Source of the DNA: JAICXG01 sp036494545
GTDB taxonomy: Bacteria; Verrucomicrobiota; Verrucomicrobiia; Chthoniobacterales; UBA10450
Direction: 5' to 3'
DNA length: 64,000 bases
Assembly (NCBI GenBank): GCA_036494545.1
Contig: DASXOB010000010.1
Coordinates: forward strand, 62,001 to 126,000
In this document: positions 1-8,690 of the stretch, one piece after another
Numbering within the stretch: the first letter of the stretch is position 1
Layout of the letters: each line of letters opens with the position of its first letter
Made by a program: the position numbers and the translations under genes
The notes under the pieces: model-generated
What the model was told of the DNA's origin: nothing
Databases searched by the model: none
What the model saw: only the letters and a program-made list of their open reading frames with translations

Positions 1-572
1 ATTACCTGGAACTGCTTTACCAGCCCGCCGAAGGAGTTCACATCGGTTACGCCGGGGACACTGCGCAAAAGCGGGCGCACAATATAGTCTTCGATCGTCC
101 TTAGTTCCGTCGCGTCGTATTTCGTCGGATTATCGCTGACCAGCGTGTATTGAAATATCTCGCCGAGGCCCGTCGTGATGGGGCCGAGTTCTACATCCAC
201 GTCAGCGGGTAAGTTCCCGCGGGCGCTGGCTAACCGCTCGGAAACAAGCTGCCGCGCGAAGTAATCATTCACCCCGTCCTCGAAGACGATGGTAATTGCG
301 GCTAACCCAATCTTGGAGACGGAGCGAATCTCGGTTAGCCCAGGCAAGCCGCCCATTTGAATCTCGATGGGGCGAGTAACGAGCTTTTCGACTTCAGGCG
401 GCGACATCCCTCCAGCTGTGGCAAGCACTTGCACCTGCACGTTTGTTACATCGGGAAACGCGTCAATTGGGATATGTTTCAACGCGAGCACGCCGAAGCC
501 GATGAGAACGACTGTCGCGAGGAAGACCAGCATCCTTTGACGGACGGAGAAGCTAAGAATCGCGTTTATCAC
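1..572 (-). CDS. Heavy-metal RND efflux pump, N-terminal part (CzcA/CusA family), cut by window edge
   Basis: This is the inner-membrane proton-driven pump of a tripartite metal export complex. Reading leftward from a GTG at 572, the sequence gives MINAILSFSVRQRM, then a first membrane helix, then IDAFPDVTNVQVQV, which is characteristic of the heavy-metal (HME) branch of RND pumps. The start of the periplasmic porter domain follows (GGMSPPEVEKLVTRPIE, GLPGLTEIRSVSK). About 190 codons are present and the gene runs off the left edge. It begins 4 bp after the stop of the adaptor gene, so it is the third gene of an operon with the outer-membrane factor and adaptor. The metal cannot be told from this part. 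Confidence 0.93.
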   Translation of the reverse strand, partial: MINAILSFSVRQRMLVFLATVVLIGFGVLALKHIPIDAFPDVTNVQVQVLATAGGMSPPEVEKLVTRPIEIQMGGLPGLTEIRSVSKIGLAAITIVFEDGVNDYFARQLVSERLASARGNLPADVDVELGPITTGLGEIFQYTLVSDNPTKYDATELRTIEDYIVRPLLRSVPGVTDVNSFGGLVKQFQV

Positions 573-576
573 CGCT

Positions 577-1500
577 TTATTCCTCTCCCAGCTCTCCTTT
601 GAGCATCTCAGATTTCAAGACAAAGCTACCCTCGGTCACAACTTTTTCCCCGGGCTTAAGACCTTCGCGCACCTCGACGCGATCGCGCTGCTGGATACCA
701 AGAGCTACAGGACGCCTCTCGAATCGGTTTCCATCAAGAGCTACAAAGACGACCTGTCGATCCTCGTCGGTTTGCACCGCGCTATCGGGAACGACAATGA
801 CGTGACTTAGAACAGTAGTCGTGATTTCTATGTCGGCAAACATTCCCGACTTTAGCCGGCCATCGGCGTTGTTTATTTCAACCCGCGCCTCAACCGTGCG
901 AGACTCGCTTTCGACCTCGTTACCCACTCGTACGACTTTGCCGCGAAACGTCTCGCCGGGATAGGCGAGCACAGAGAAGCTGGCATCCTGACCGATTTTG
1001 ACGCCACCGATGTCGCGCTCCTTAATCTCAGCGATCGCCCATAAGTCAGTAGGATCACTTATTGTAAATATTTCCTTGTCCTTGCCGACGAGCTCACCGA
1101 TTGAGGCCTTGCGGTCGATAATCACGCCATCTATGGGAGCTTTAAGTTCCAGCGGACGGCCTAGCAATTCCGGCGTTTGCACAAGGGCCAGCACATCGCC
1201 GGTGCTTACTTTATCATTGAGATCAACACCTACTTTGATCAGTCGACCTTCAAGAGTGCTGTTGACTTTGGCAGTTTTGTTTTGATTCGCAGTCAGACGA
1301 CCCGCTGCCTTTAGAGTCATCTCGATATTTCCAAACGCTACCGGCTCGGCTTTGATTACGACATGCTCGAGATTCTCTTTCGTAAGCGTAACGATATTTT
1401 CCTCACGCTTCCCGGGCGCAGTTGTTTCTTCCACTGCCTTCTTATTGCAGCCGGCAAAAACGCAGAGAGTCAGAGTAAGAATAAGAGTCGAGAGCTTCAT
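577..1500 (-). CDS. RND efflux periplasmic adaptor lipoprotein (HlyD/CzcB/CusB-like)
   Basis: This 307-residue membrane-fusion protein links the RND pump to the outer-membrane channel. It starts with a lipoprotein signal (MKLSTLILTLTLCVFAGC, Cys18 as the likely lipidated residue). A barrel-sandwich/lipoyl hybrid segment follows (residues about 80-140, LKAPIDGVIIDRKASIGELV), then beta-barrel and membrane-proximal domains (GMFADIEI, VPDSAV). It is short for the family because the alpha-helical hairpin is almost absent, as is common in the heavy-metal branch. Its ATG overlaps the TGA of the upstream outer-membrane factor gene (ATGA), so the two are translationally coupled. The metal substrate is unknown. 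Confidence 0.92.
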   Translation of the reverse strand: MKLSTLILTLTLCVFAGCNKKAVEETTAPGKREENIVTLTKENLEHVVIKAEPVAFGNIEMTLKAAGRLTANQNKTAKVNSTLEGRLIKVGVDLNDKVSTGDVLALVQTPELLGRPLELKAPIDGVIIDRKASIGELVGKDKEIFTISDPTDLWAIAEIKERDIGGVKIGQDASFSVLAYPGETFRGKVVRVGNEVESESRTVEARVEINNADGRLKSGMFADIEITTTVLSHVIVVPDSAVQTDEDRQVVFVALDGNRFERRPVALGIQQRDRVEVREGLKPGEKVVTEGSFVLKSEMLKGELGEE

Positions 1501-2738
1501 GGCTTTAGTTCTAAAGGAACGCCGACCGCCGCTTCCAGATCGGCGCGGGCCTCAGCGACTTTCGCGAGGGTGTCGTAGTAGTCGGCGAGCGTGTCGAAGT
1601 AGGTCCGCTTCGCGTCGAGGTAAATGAGAAATGTGGTTGCATTCTGGGCGTAACTTTGTTCCGCCTGTGCACTCAATCCTTTCAGTTGGTCGAGGAAGGC
1701 GGGCGAGTAGAGGGCAAGCTGATTCCTGGCTGACTCCAGATTACCCGACGCTCTTGTAACTTCTCCCGCGACTTCAGCGCGCGTCTTTTCCAACTCAGCA
1801 ACCGCTTTCTTCTGCTCCGCGGTCGCGGTTTCGATTGCGCCTTGCTTTTGGTCCCAGAGTGGCAGCGCAAGGGTCGCGCTTATTCCATAAGTCTGCTCGT
1901 TCTCCAGATACTCTACTGAAGGACCAATCGCGAAGTCCGGTCTGCGTCCGAACCGTGTCGCGCGGAGACTCAGCCCCGAGATTTCGGCTAGCCGGGCTTG
2001 GGCGCGAATCGCGGGATTGCGCGCCATGGCAAGCGCCAGGAAATCGGTGGCTGATCCGCGCACAAAAGAGTTTTCAAGCTTACCGCTGATTACTAAAGAC
2101 GACGACGGGCGGCGGCCCATCAGTGTGTTCAAGCTAACTCGTGCGTTTGTTACCTGAACCTCAGCTTCCTGCAGTGCTTTTCGCGCAGCGATTAAGTCGG
2201 CTTGACTCTTGAGCGTTTCAAAATCCGAGGCGTAGCCGGTCTCCGCCCGTTTCTTTGCCGACTCAACAAATGCCTTTGCTGATTCGACCTGCTGTGTCCG
2301 CGCCTGGGAAATCTTTTCTGCGGCCAGCCCGTCAAAAAACGCTCGCCGAACCTTTGCCGCTAGTTGAAACCGAAATCCTTCTAACGCGATTTGGGTTAGC
2401 TCGACGTTTCTCTGCGCAATCGCGATTTCGAGCGCGCGCTTGCCGGGAAATTTCAAGGGTTGGCTAAGCGCAAACTCGGCGTGAAAAAGATTCGCGTTTC
2501 TTCCTGCTTCCTGAACTCTGCGGACACCTGGATCGATCGTTAGTTCTGGATTCTGAACAGTTCGCGCAGTTCGCACGCCACCCCTCGCAGCCGTGACACT
2601 TTGCTCAAATGCCCGCAGGTCAGGATTCTCGCGCAGCGCTTCGGCTGTCATTTGCTCCAGTGTCTCGGCACGAGACTTCCAAGGACCAAGCAGGAGCGCG
2701 ATTAGAGCCAAGCTTAGAATGTAGTGATGGGTCGACAA
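1497..2738 (-). CDS. Outer-membrane efflux channel, TolC/CusC/CzcC family
   Basis: This 413-residue TolC-family protein is the outer-membrane exit duct of the metal efflux system. A signal peptide covers about residues 1-24 (ending GPWKSRAETLEQ). Two repeats of the long helical outer-membrane-efflux-protein fold follow, with typical Ala/Glu/Arg-rich helices (AFVESAKKRAETGYASDFETLKSQ is split here by residue: AFVESAKKRAETGY, then ASDFETLKSQADLI). The start appears to be TTG at 2738, since no ATG lies before the signal peptide. It is the first intact gene of the operon outer-membrane factor - adaptor - pump, and its end overlaps the next gene by 4 bp. Confidence 0.92.
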   Translation of the reverse strand: MSTHHYILSLALIALLLGPWKSRAETLEQMTAEALRENPDLRAFEQSVTAARGGVRTARTVQNPELTIDPGVRRVQEAGRNANLFHAEFALSQPLKFPGKRALEIAIAQRNVELTQIALEGFRFQLAAKVRRAFFDGLAAEKISQARTQQVESAKAFVESAKKRAETGYASDFETLKSQADLIAARKALQEAEVQVTNARVSLNTLMGRRPSSSLVISGKLENSFVRGSATDFLALAMARNPAIRAQARLAEISGLSLRATRFGRRPDFAIGPSVEYLENEQTYGISATLALPLWDQKQGAIETATAEQKKAVAELEKTRAEVAGEVTRASGNLESARNQLALYSPAFLDQLKGLSAQAEQSYAQNATTFLIYLDAKRTYFDTLADYYDTLAKVAEARADLEAAVGVPLELKP

Positions 2739-2857
2739 TTCAAATCAAACGGGAAGGCTGAGATGGAAAACCCGAAGGCACAGCGCGATCGCGCTATGTC
2801 GGACGAAAGAAGCGTGAGCGAAGATCGGACGCGGACATACCGCGCCTGCGCTCAGGC

Positions 2858-3181
2858 TTAGGCGAGCTGAGGCGGATGGTCGATCGTAGCCGCAAACCGC
2901 GGCAGACGCATGACAACACTCGACAGGGCGAACGCTTCGCGATCGGACGCAACACTTAACGGCACGGCCGAGTCACCGAGGACAACTGTCGCGTTGTGAG
3001 TCGCACACGAGCAATGGGAACAAGGCCCTTTGTCCTGGTCAGAACCGGTATGGGAGCTTTCCGACACGCAATGGTGGCCGGAGAAGTCCGCCACCGCATC
3101 GACAGCAATGTCAGCCGTAAAAAGAAGCAGCACACAGAGGGCTGCTGTCTTTGTTAGCCTTGATAAGCGTAAGATTGCCAT
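2858..3181 (-). CDS. Small exported Cys/His-rich protein of the metal-efflux locus
   Basis: This is a protein of about 107 residues with an N-terminal hydrophobic signal or membrane segment (MAILRLSRLTKTAALCVLLL) and a central metal-ligand-rich stretch (HHCVSESSHTG, then CSHCSCATHN). The C-terminus ends HPPQLA. The ATG at 3181 is preferred to an upstream in-frame start at 3220 because it places the charged n-region directly before the hydrophobic segment. It lies between an RND pump remnant and the outer-membrane factor gene. A periplasmic metal-binding or sensing role is inferred from context and Cys/His content; no named family was recognised. Confidence 0.6.
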   Translation of the reverse strand: MAILRLSRLTKTAALCVLLLFTADIAVDAVADFSGHHCVSESSHTGSDQDKGPCSHCSCATHNATVVLGDSAVPLSVASDREAFALSSVVMRLPRFAATIDHPPQLA

Positions 3182-3233
3182 CCGATCTGCAATCCATACA
3201 AGGCGGCGCAGTCTTGTCAAGAAGGTCGATCCT

Positions 3234-3485
3234 TTACGCCTTGACGCTGCCCGTCGAGCTGCGGTGATGGCTTTGCCACAAGAAGAAGATGACCGGATAG
3301 ACCAGCAATTCGAGCAGAGCCGAGGTGATCACACCGCCGATCATCGGGGTAGCAATGCGCTTCATTACATCCGCTCCCGTCTGTGTCACGGGCGACCACA
3401 TGATCGGCAGTAAGCCAAAGAGAAGCGCGCAGACGGTCATGATTTTCGGGCGAATGCGTTGGACCGCTTCTTCATGAATCGCTGC
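3234..3485 (-). pseudogene. 3' remnant of a second RND heavy-metal pump
   Basis: An open stretch of 83 codons encodes the extreme C-terminus of a CzcA/CusA-type pump: EEAVQRIRPKIMTVCALLFG, then LLPIMWSPVTQTGADVMKRI and a last membrane helix ending in VYPVIFFLW. An in-frame TAG at 3486-3488 closes the frame upstream, and nothing RND-like continues beyond it. A normal pump has over 1,000 residues, so about 92% is missing. The fragment sits just upstream of the intact efflux genes in the same orientation. It is probably left over from deletion or recombination between tandem pump operons. Confidence 0.85.
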
Positions 3486-3689
3486 CTATCCTGAAAATTG
3501 AAAAGCTGAACCTAAATCGAAGCTGTCGCGAGGGCTGCGTAGCGACCCGATTTCAAGGGTTGGCTGAAATCCATCTGCGGCGAATCCTCGCCTGCAATTC
3601 CACCACGTCTTCCTAGGCAGCTCCAAGCAACGCAAACGACCGTCACACTGGGCTTGAGTCCTGCGATCAACCCGCTATTCTGCCAGCCT

Positions 3690-4421
3690 ATGCATCGTGA
3701 CTATCAGCGTTGGTACTCGCACCGTCTCGGCCGAGAAATGGGCGTAAACATTTATGGCAACTACGGCGCCCCTCTCCTCGCCTTCCCGACCAGCTGTGGG
3801 GACGAGCACGAGCAGGAAGGCCAGGGAATGATTCGCACCCTGGCGCCCTACATCGAAGCGGGGCGCATCCGCATCTTCTGCATCAACGGAGTGCAAAGCG
3901 ATTCGTTCAATAACAAAGGCGCTCATCCTTTCCATCGCAGCTGGTTGCAGGCGCAGTACGACGCTTATGTGGCGAACGAGGTTTTCCCCTTCATCGATTC
4001 TCAGTGCCAATCGCCGGGCATCGGGATCGCTACCCTCGGCGCATCGCTCGGCGCCTATCACGCGGCTAACACACTCTTTAAGCATCCTGACCACGTGAAG
4101 CGTTGCTACGCGCTCTCGGGCGTCTACGACATGCGGGATTCCATGGACGGGATGTATGACGATAACTTCTACTTTAATAACCCGGTCGACTATATGGCTA
4201 ACGTGAGTGACCCATGGTTTCTCCATCAGTATGCCAGTTGCGATATCCGGCTCGTGACTGGCACTGGTCCGTGGGAGCAGCCAGGGCCGACCTATCGCAT
4301 GTCCGAAGTCTTAAACAGCCGAGGCATCGCTCATCATCTGGATGACTGGGGCCCGCTGGGTGGACACGAATGGCCTTACTGGCATCACCAAATGTGGGAA
4401 TACGTCGGCCAGCACTATTAG
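3690..4421 (+). CDS. Putative esterase, alpha/beta-hydrolase fold (COG4947-like)
   Basis: This 243-residue protein has no signal peptide, so it is probably cytoplasmic. It shows the hydrolase nucleophile elbow GASLGAYHA around residues 119-127, with Ser as nucleophile and the early segment APLLAFPTSCGDEHEQEGQG. A C-terminal GGHEWPYWHHQMWEYV carries the likely catalytic His. This is the arrangement of the esterase/lipase superfamily enzymes grouped in COG4947. The ATG at 3690 was chosen over an upstream TTG at 3654 because family members begin with a similar (M)xRxYxxWYS segment. The substrate is unknown. It converges on the ABC permease gene downstream. Confidence 0.75.
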   Translation: MHRDYQRWYSHRLGREMGVNIYGNYGAPLLAFPTSCGDEHEQEGQGMIRTLAPYIEAGRIRIFCINGVQSDSFNNKGAHPFHRSWLQAQYDAYVANEVFPFIDSQCQSPGIGIATLGASLGAYHAANTLFKHPDHVKRCYALSGVYDMRDSMDGMYDDNFYFNNPVDYMANVSDPWFLHQYASCDIRLVTGTGPWEQPGPTYRMSEVLNSRGIAHHLDDWGPLGGHEWPYWHHQMWEYVGQHY

Positions 4422-4574
4422 AGACGGAACCGAGGCGGAGCTTCCCCTTGGCAGTGGGACCGGCCGGAAGTCAGGCGCACGAGCTTAAGTCAAATGTATC
4501 AGGCACGACGCATCCTCTTTGCATCCCGTCGTCGATCAGTCACCGCGCCGCTAACGACACGCAGGTGTCGCCGG

Positions 4575-7124
4575 CTATTCCGTGCGGAGCGCAGCGATCG
4601 GGCTAATCCGCGTCGCACGTCGCGCCGGCAACCAGGTCGCGAGTAAGGCCGCCGCCGTCAGGAGAAGTGGTGCAATCGTAAAGGCGAGCGGATCGAGCGC
4701 GCCCACATTGTAGAGCATTCCACTGATGAGTTTGCCAGTCGCGGCGGACAGGAGTACGCCGAGCGTCACGCCGGCCGCCAGCATGACCGCGCCTTCGCGC
4801 AGGATCATCCATTGCACCGTCCCTCGCTGCGCACCGAGCGCCATGCGGATGCCAATCTCGCGTGTGCGCCGCGCCACCGAGTAGGCCTTTACGCCGTAGA
4901 CGCCGACCGTCGCAAGGAACAAGGCCAGGCCGCCAAAGACACTGAACAAGGCCGCGCCCGCGCGCACAATCCAGAGCTCTATGTTGCCATCGAGATGTTG
5001 CGCGAACGTTTTCAGAGTCAGGATTGGAACAGCTGGATCGACTTCGCGCACCGTCCGGCGAATCAGATCGGTGGTTGCAGTGGCGTCGCGGCCAGCATTA
5101 GAGGCGAATTTGATCTGGAAGAAAACGTTACTCTGGAAACCGCCGGCGAAGGGCAAATAGAGCGCGCCGCCCGGATCCTTCTGGAACAAATCGTTGCGCG
5201 CATACGGCACGATGCCGATGACTTCGATCGGCGCTTTTGCTTCCGCGCCCTTCTTGGCTGCCGACCCATCCTTGTCGGCAAATTGAATATGCTGGCCCAG
5301 CGCATCGCCATCGGGCCAGAGCTTCTTTGCCAGCACTTCGTCAATGATCGCAACCTTTGGAGAGATCTCGTGCATCGCTTCCGCCACATTGAAATTGCGA
5401 CCGCGCAGCAAGGCTAATCCGACGGTCTTGAAATAATCTGCACCCACGCTGTTCAAGGTCGCATCAAACGCGCGGCCTTCCGCAGCGGTCGCCGGCTTCT
5501 CGTCCTGCGCCGTGTGAGCGCCTGCGCGCTGCACAGATTTATCGAGATCGACCATTCCAAACGGGACCGTCGAGGAAATGCTTGCGCTCTCGACGCCGGG
5601 CAACGCCGCCAGCCGTTCTTCCAGTGTGCGATAGATATCCTGCGATCGCGGCTGGTCATAAGCCGCGAGACTGGCGTCGACCTCCAGGAGATAATTCGAG
5701 TCCGTCTTCAGACCCGTATCGACACTTTCCGCCTTGGCTGCCCCGCGAATGAAGAGCGCAGCCGCCGTGAGGAGGACGAGAGAAAATGCGATCTGCACAA
5801 CGACCAGCGGACTGCGAGGCCAGAAACGCCAGCGCCTAACGACGGCATCTTCGCCCGCGTGTTCCTTCAGGTCGCCGATAACTGCCGACTTCGATAACTT
5901 CAAGGCCGGCCCGAGCGCAAAGGCCAGCGTGCCGAGCAGACAAAAGAAGAAAGTCGCCCCCAGCACCGGCGCGCTCAGGCCAGTCGCCCAGACCATGTCG
6001 ATCGGTAATTTTCTGCCTAACGAAGCCACCAGGAGATCCGACGACCAAAGCCCAAGAAGCAATCCGAAACTTCCACCGAGCAGCGCGAGCAGAAACCCTT
6101 CCACGAGCAATTGCCGCACAATTCGCCAGCGACTGCTGCCGAGGGCGAGCCGGATCGCGATTTCCTTCCGCCGGGCCGCGCCTCGCGCCAAGAGCATGTT
6201 GGCCAGGTTCAAACAGGCGACCAGAAGCACGACGGCTGACATTCCGAAAAGCAGCGGCGCCAATCGTTTGATATTGGTGGCGTTGCTCGGTTGTGTGCTG
6301 AGCGCAAAACGTGAAAGCGCTTCCGTCATGAAAGTCTGATCCTTTTGCTCAACGGGAAATGCTTGCTCGAGACTCGCAGCCAAAGCCTTCAGGCGCGGAG
6401 CCGCCGCCGCCGCTGTCATTCCGGACTTCAACCGACCGACGATCATAAGCTGCCGGCCGGCGCGATCATTCAGCTTGCCCTTGTTCTCGGTCTCAAAATC
6501 ATTCGCGACCTGGTCATAAACCCCGAGCGGGAGGAATATTTCCGGCGAGAAAATCTGCGTCGTTCCAGTGAATCCCTGGGGGAGAATCCCGACCACGGTG
6601 AACGGGCGACTGTCGATCGTAATCGTCGAACCTAACATCGCCGGGCTAAGTCCTTCCTTCTTCCAATAATTGTAACTCACGATCGCGACCGCCGTGCCGC
6701 GGCCGGGCGTTTCCTCCTCCGGCCGGAAGGTGCGACCTTGGATCGGCATTATCCCCAACACTGAGAAATAATTCGCGCTCACTACATCGGTGAACGCGCG
6801 TCGCGTGTTCTCTTTCTCGCCCACGCCGACCATCGCGAGGTTATGCGCCATTATCCCAGAGAAAACGCCGTTCTGCTCGCGGATATCGATATAGGTGGGA
6901 TAGGAAAATCCGCGAAACGACTTCGGGTCTTTCTTATTCTGCGAGAAGACCTGCACGATCTCGCTCGCCTTCGCATAATGCGGCGGTTGAAACAGCATTG
7001 TATTTATCAAGCTGAAGATCGCGGTATTCGCCCCGATCCCGAGCGCGAGCACAATCACCGCCGCCGCCGTAAACGCCCGCGCCTTCACGAGCTGCCGAAA
7101 CGCAAATCTAAAGTCGTGGAGCAT
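4575..7124 (-). CDS. ABC transporter permease, MacB/FtsX type, duplicated orphan permease (ADOP)
   Basis: This 849-residue inner-membrane protein contains two successive MacB-core plus FtsX units. Each unit has a first helix (ALGIGANTAIFSLINTMLF near the N-terminus), a large periplasmic core, and FtsX helices (LLVACLNLANMLLARGAARR, and in the second unit REIGIRMALGAQRG). It ends in ATRISPIAALRTE, the usual C-terminus. Such orphan permeases are abundant in Acidobacteria and Verrucomicrobia and are encoded without a neighbouring ATPase, as here. The role is unknown; export of peptides or lipophilic compounds is inferred by family. ATG 7124 is preferred over TTG 7130. It carries two copies of the GCCTAACGA word in different reading frames. 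Confidence 0.93.
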   Translation of the reverse strand: MLHDFRFAFRQLVKARAFTAAAVIVLALGIGANTAIFSLINTMLFQPPHYAKASEIVQVFSQNKKDPKSFRGFSYPTYIDIREQNGVFSGIMAHNLAMVGVGEKENTRRAFTDVVSANYFSVLGIMPIQGRTFRPEEETPGRGTAVAIVSYNYWKKEGLSPAMLGSTITIDSRPFTVVGILPQGFTGTTQIFSPEIFLPLGVYDQVANDFETENKGKLNDRAGRQLMIVGRLKSGMTAAAAAPRLKALAASLEQAFPVEQKDQTFMTEALSRFALSTQPSNATNIKRLAPLLFGMSAVVLLVACLNLANMLLARGAARRKEIAIRLALGSSRWRIVRQLLVEGFLLALLGGSFGLLLGLWSSDLLVASLGRKLPIDMVWATGLSAPVLGATFFFCLLGTLAFALGPALKLSKSAVIGDLKEHAGEDAVVRRWRFWPRSPLVVVQIAFSLVLLTAAALFIRGAAKAESVDTGLKTDSNYLLEVDASLAAYDQPRSQDIYRTLEERLAALPGVESASISSTVPFGMVDLDKSVQRAGAHTAQDEKPATAAEGRAFDATLNSVGADYFKTVGLALLRGRNFNVAEAMHEISPKVAIIDEVLAKKLWPDGDALGQHIQFADKDGSAAKKGAEAKAPIEVIGIVPYARNDLFQKDPGGALYLPFAGGFQSNVFFQIKFASNAGRDATATTDLIRRTVREVDPAVPILTLKTFAQHLDGNIELWIVRAGAALFSVFGGLALFLATVGVYGVKAYSVARRTREIGIRMALGAQRGTVQWMILREGAVMLAAGVTLGVLLSAATGKLISGMLYNVGALDPLAFTIAPLLLTAAALLATWLPARRATRISPIAALRTE

Positions 7125-7375
7125 TATCAATCTGATGCGCGAGGGAGCGATTTGGATTCAGACTCTTCCATTTTTCTACGGCGAGGTCGACAGTCGCCGC
7201 AGAAAACGCGCGCCGGCAAAGATTGTCGGCGAATAGACGGACTTCTGTTCGGTGTTCGGCGCAGCTAGGAGGCGGGCCACGCAAGGCAATTTGAGATCGC
7301 TAACCTGCGACATCCGGCTCGTGCTCAAAGCAGGCAGCCAACGGTGGGTTCCGGTGGATAGTTAGATGTCGCGTT

Positions 7376-8455
7376 TCAGGGCACGAATGCGAGGAAGAGA
7401 TAGGCGACAAACAGGACAAGGTGGACAGCCCCTTGCATCACGTAAGTGCGGCCACTTCCCAGGGTGATCGAACTTACGACAAAGGTGACGGCGAGTAACG
7501 CCATTTCCTTTGGAGCCAGGCCCAGGACGAGAGGCAATTTGAATGCGATCGCCGCGATCACTACCACTGGGACAGTCAGACCAATGCAGGCAAGCGCCGA
7601 GCCAATCGCGAGATTCATGCTAATCTGAAGATAGTTAGCCCGGGCCGCACGCACCGCCGCCGTCGTTTCCGGCAGCAGCACCAGGGCCGCGACGACGATT
7701 CCGACAACCGCTCTTGGCGCGTTGGCCGCCTCCACCGCTCGCTCAATCGTCGGAGAAAGCAGCTTCGCCAGACCCACGACCGTCACAAGCGAGAGTAAGA
7801 GCAATCCGAAACTCGTCCACGTTTGGCCTGCCGTCGGCGGGGCCGCATGGCTCTCAGAGTCGGCCGCATTGGTCTCCGGCATAAAATAGTCACGATGTCG
7901 CACCGTTTGAACGAAGACAAAAATCGCCCAAAGCGCCGCCGAAGTAATTGCCACGAATTCAAGCTGAGAGGTGTTGTAGGTGCCGCTGGGCGTGCTGGTC
8001 GTAAATGAAGGTAAGACGAGTGTCAGCATGGCCATCACGATTAATGCGGCCAGCCCGGCGCTCGCGCCTTCCACGCGAAACGTCTGCTCTCGGTGTGCCA
8101 GACCGCCGAGCAAGAAACAGAGACCCACAACACCGGTGCAGATCAGCATCACAGCGCTGTAGATCGCATCTCGCGGGAGCACCGCCATATCCTTGCCGCC
8201 GGCCACCATCATGGAAAGGATGAGCGCGGCCTCAATTGCCGTTACGGCCAGTGCCAGGACGAGAGTGCCGAAGGGTTCTCCAACCCGAAGCGCTACCACT
8301 TCTGCGTGATGAACCGCTGCAAAAACCGCACCTGCCAGCGCCAACCCGCAGAGCAACGCCAGCCACGGGCCCACCCCGGTCCCCAATGCGAGGAGCAACG
8401 CGCCAAGCGCCAGCCCAGGTACAACCCATGGCCATAAAACCTTTTTCCTTTTCAC
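7376..8455 (-). CDS. chaA: Calcium/sodium:proton antiporter, ChaA-like (CaCA superfamily)
   Basis: This 359-residue integral membrane protein has about 11 hydrophobic segments. It shows the alpha-repeat signature of cation/Ca2+ exchangers: GEPFGTLVLALAVTAIEAAL in the first half, and a matching acidic repeat in the second half (VVAALVLLPETTAAVRAARA). The N-terminal half resembles ChaA and the rhizobial Y4hA proteins. The likely role is export of Na+, K+ or Ca2+ in exchange for protons at high pH or salt. The start is GTG 8455 (MKRKKVLWPW). It is transcribed away from the next gene and appears monocistronic. Confidence 0.85.
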   Translation of the reverse strand: MKRKKVLWPWVVPGLALGALLLALGTGVGPWLALLCGLALAGAVFAAVHHAEVVALRVGEPFGTLVLALAVTAIEAALILSMMVAGGKDMAVLPRDAIYSAVMLICTGVVGLCFLLGGLAHREQTFRVEGASAGLAALIVMAMLTLVLPSFTTSTPSGTYNTSQLEFVAITSAALWAIFVFVQTVRHRDYFMPETNAADSESHAAPPTAGQTWTSFGLLLLSLVTVVGLAKLLSPTIERAVEAANAPRAVVGIVVAALVLLPETTAAVRAARANYLQISMNLAIGSALACIGLTVPVVVIAAIAFKLPLVLGLAPKEMALLAVTFVVSSITLGSGRTYVMQGAVHLVLFVAYLFLAFVP

Positions 8456-8690
8456 CTAAGAGAACGCAACGTACCGGTGATGCTCTCTCGTGACAACGCA
8501 CAATTCCAAACGGTGCCTAACGAGATCGCATGAGCTCCGGTGGCCGAGGGCGCGGATGGCGACACTCGCTTCTTAACTCCGTCACAACCGCCGCTCTCGC
8601 TGGACGTGGCATGGCCGTAACGTGCTGTCGCCAAAATGTAACACTTAAACAGTAGCGGTGTCCTGTGGCTACCCCTAAAACTCTAGCACG

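Noticed and set aside
5514..6339. 127- and 201-codon plus-strand frames inside the ABC permease
   Set aside because: They are antisense to a clear FtsX/MacB reading frame.
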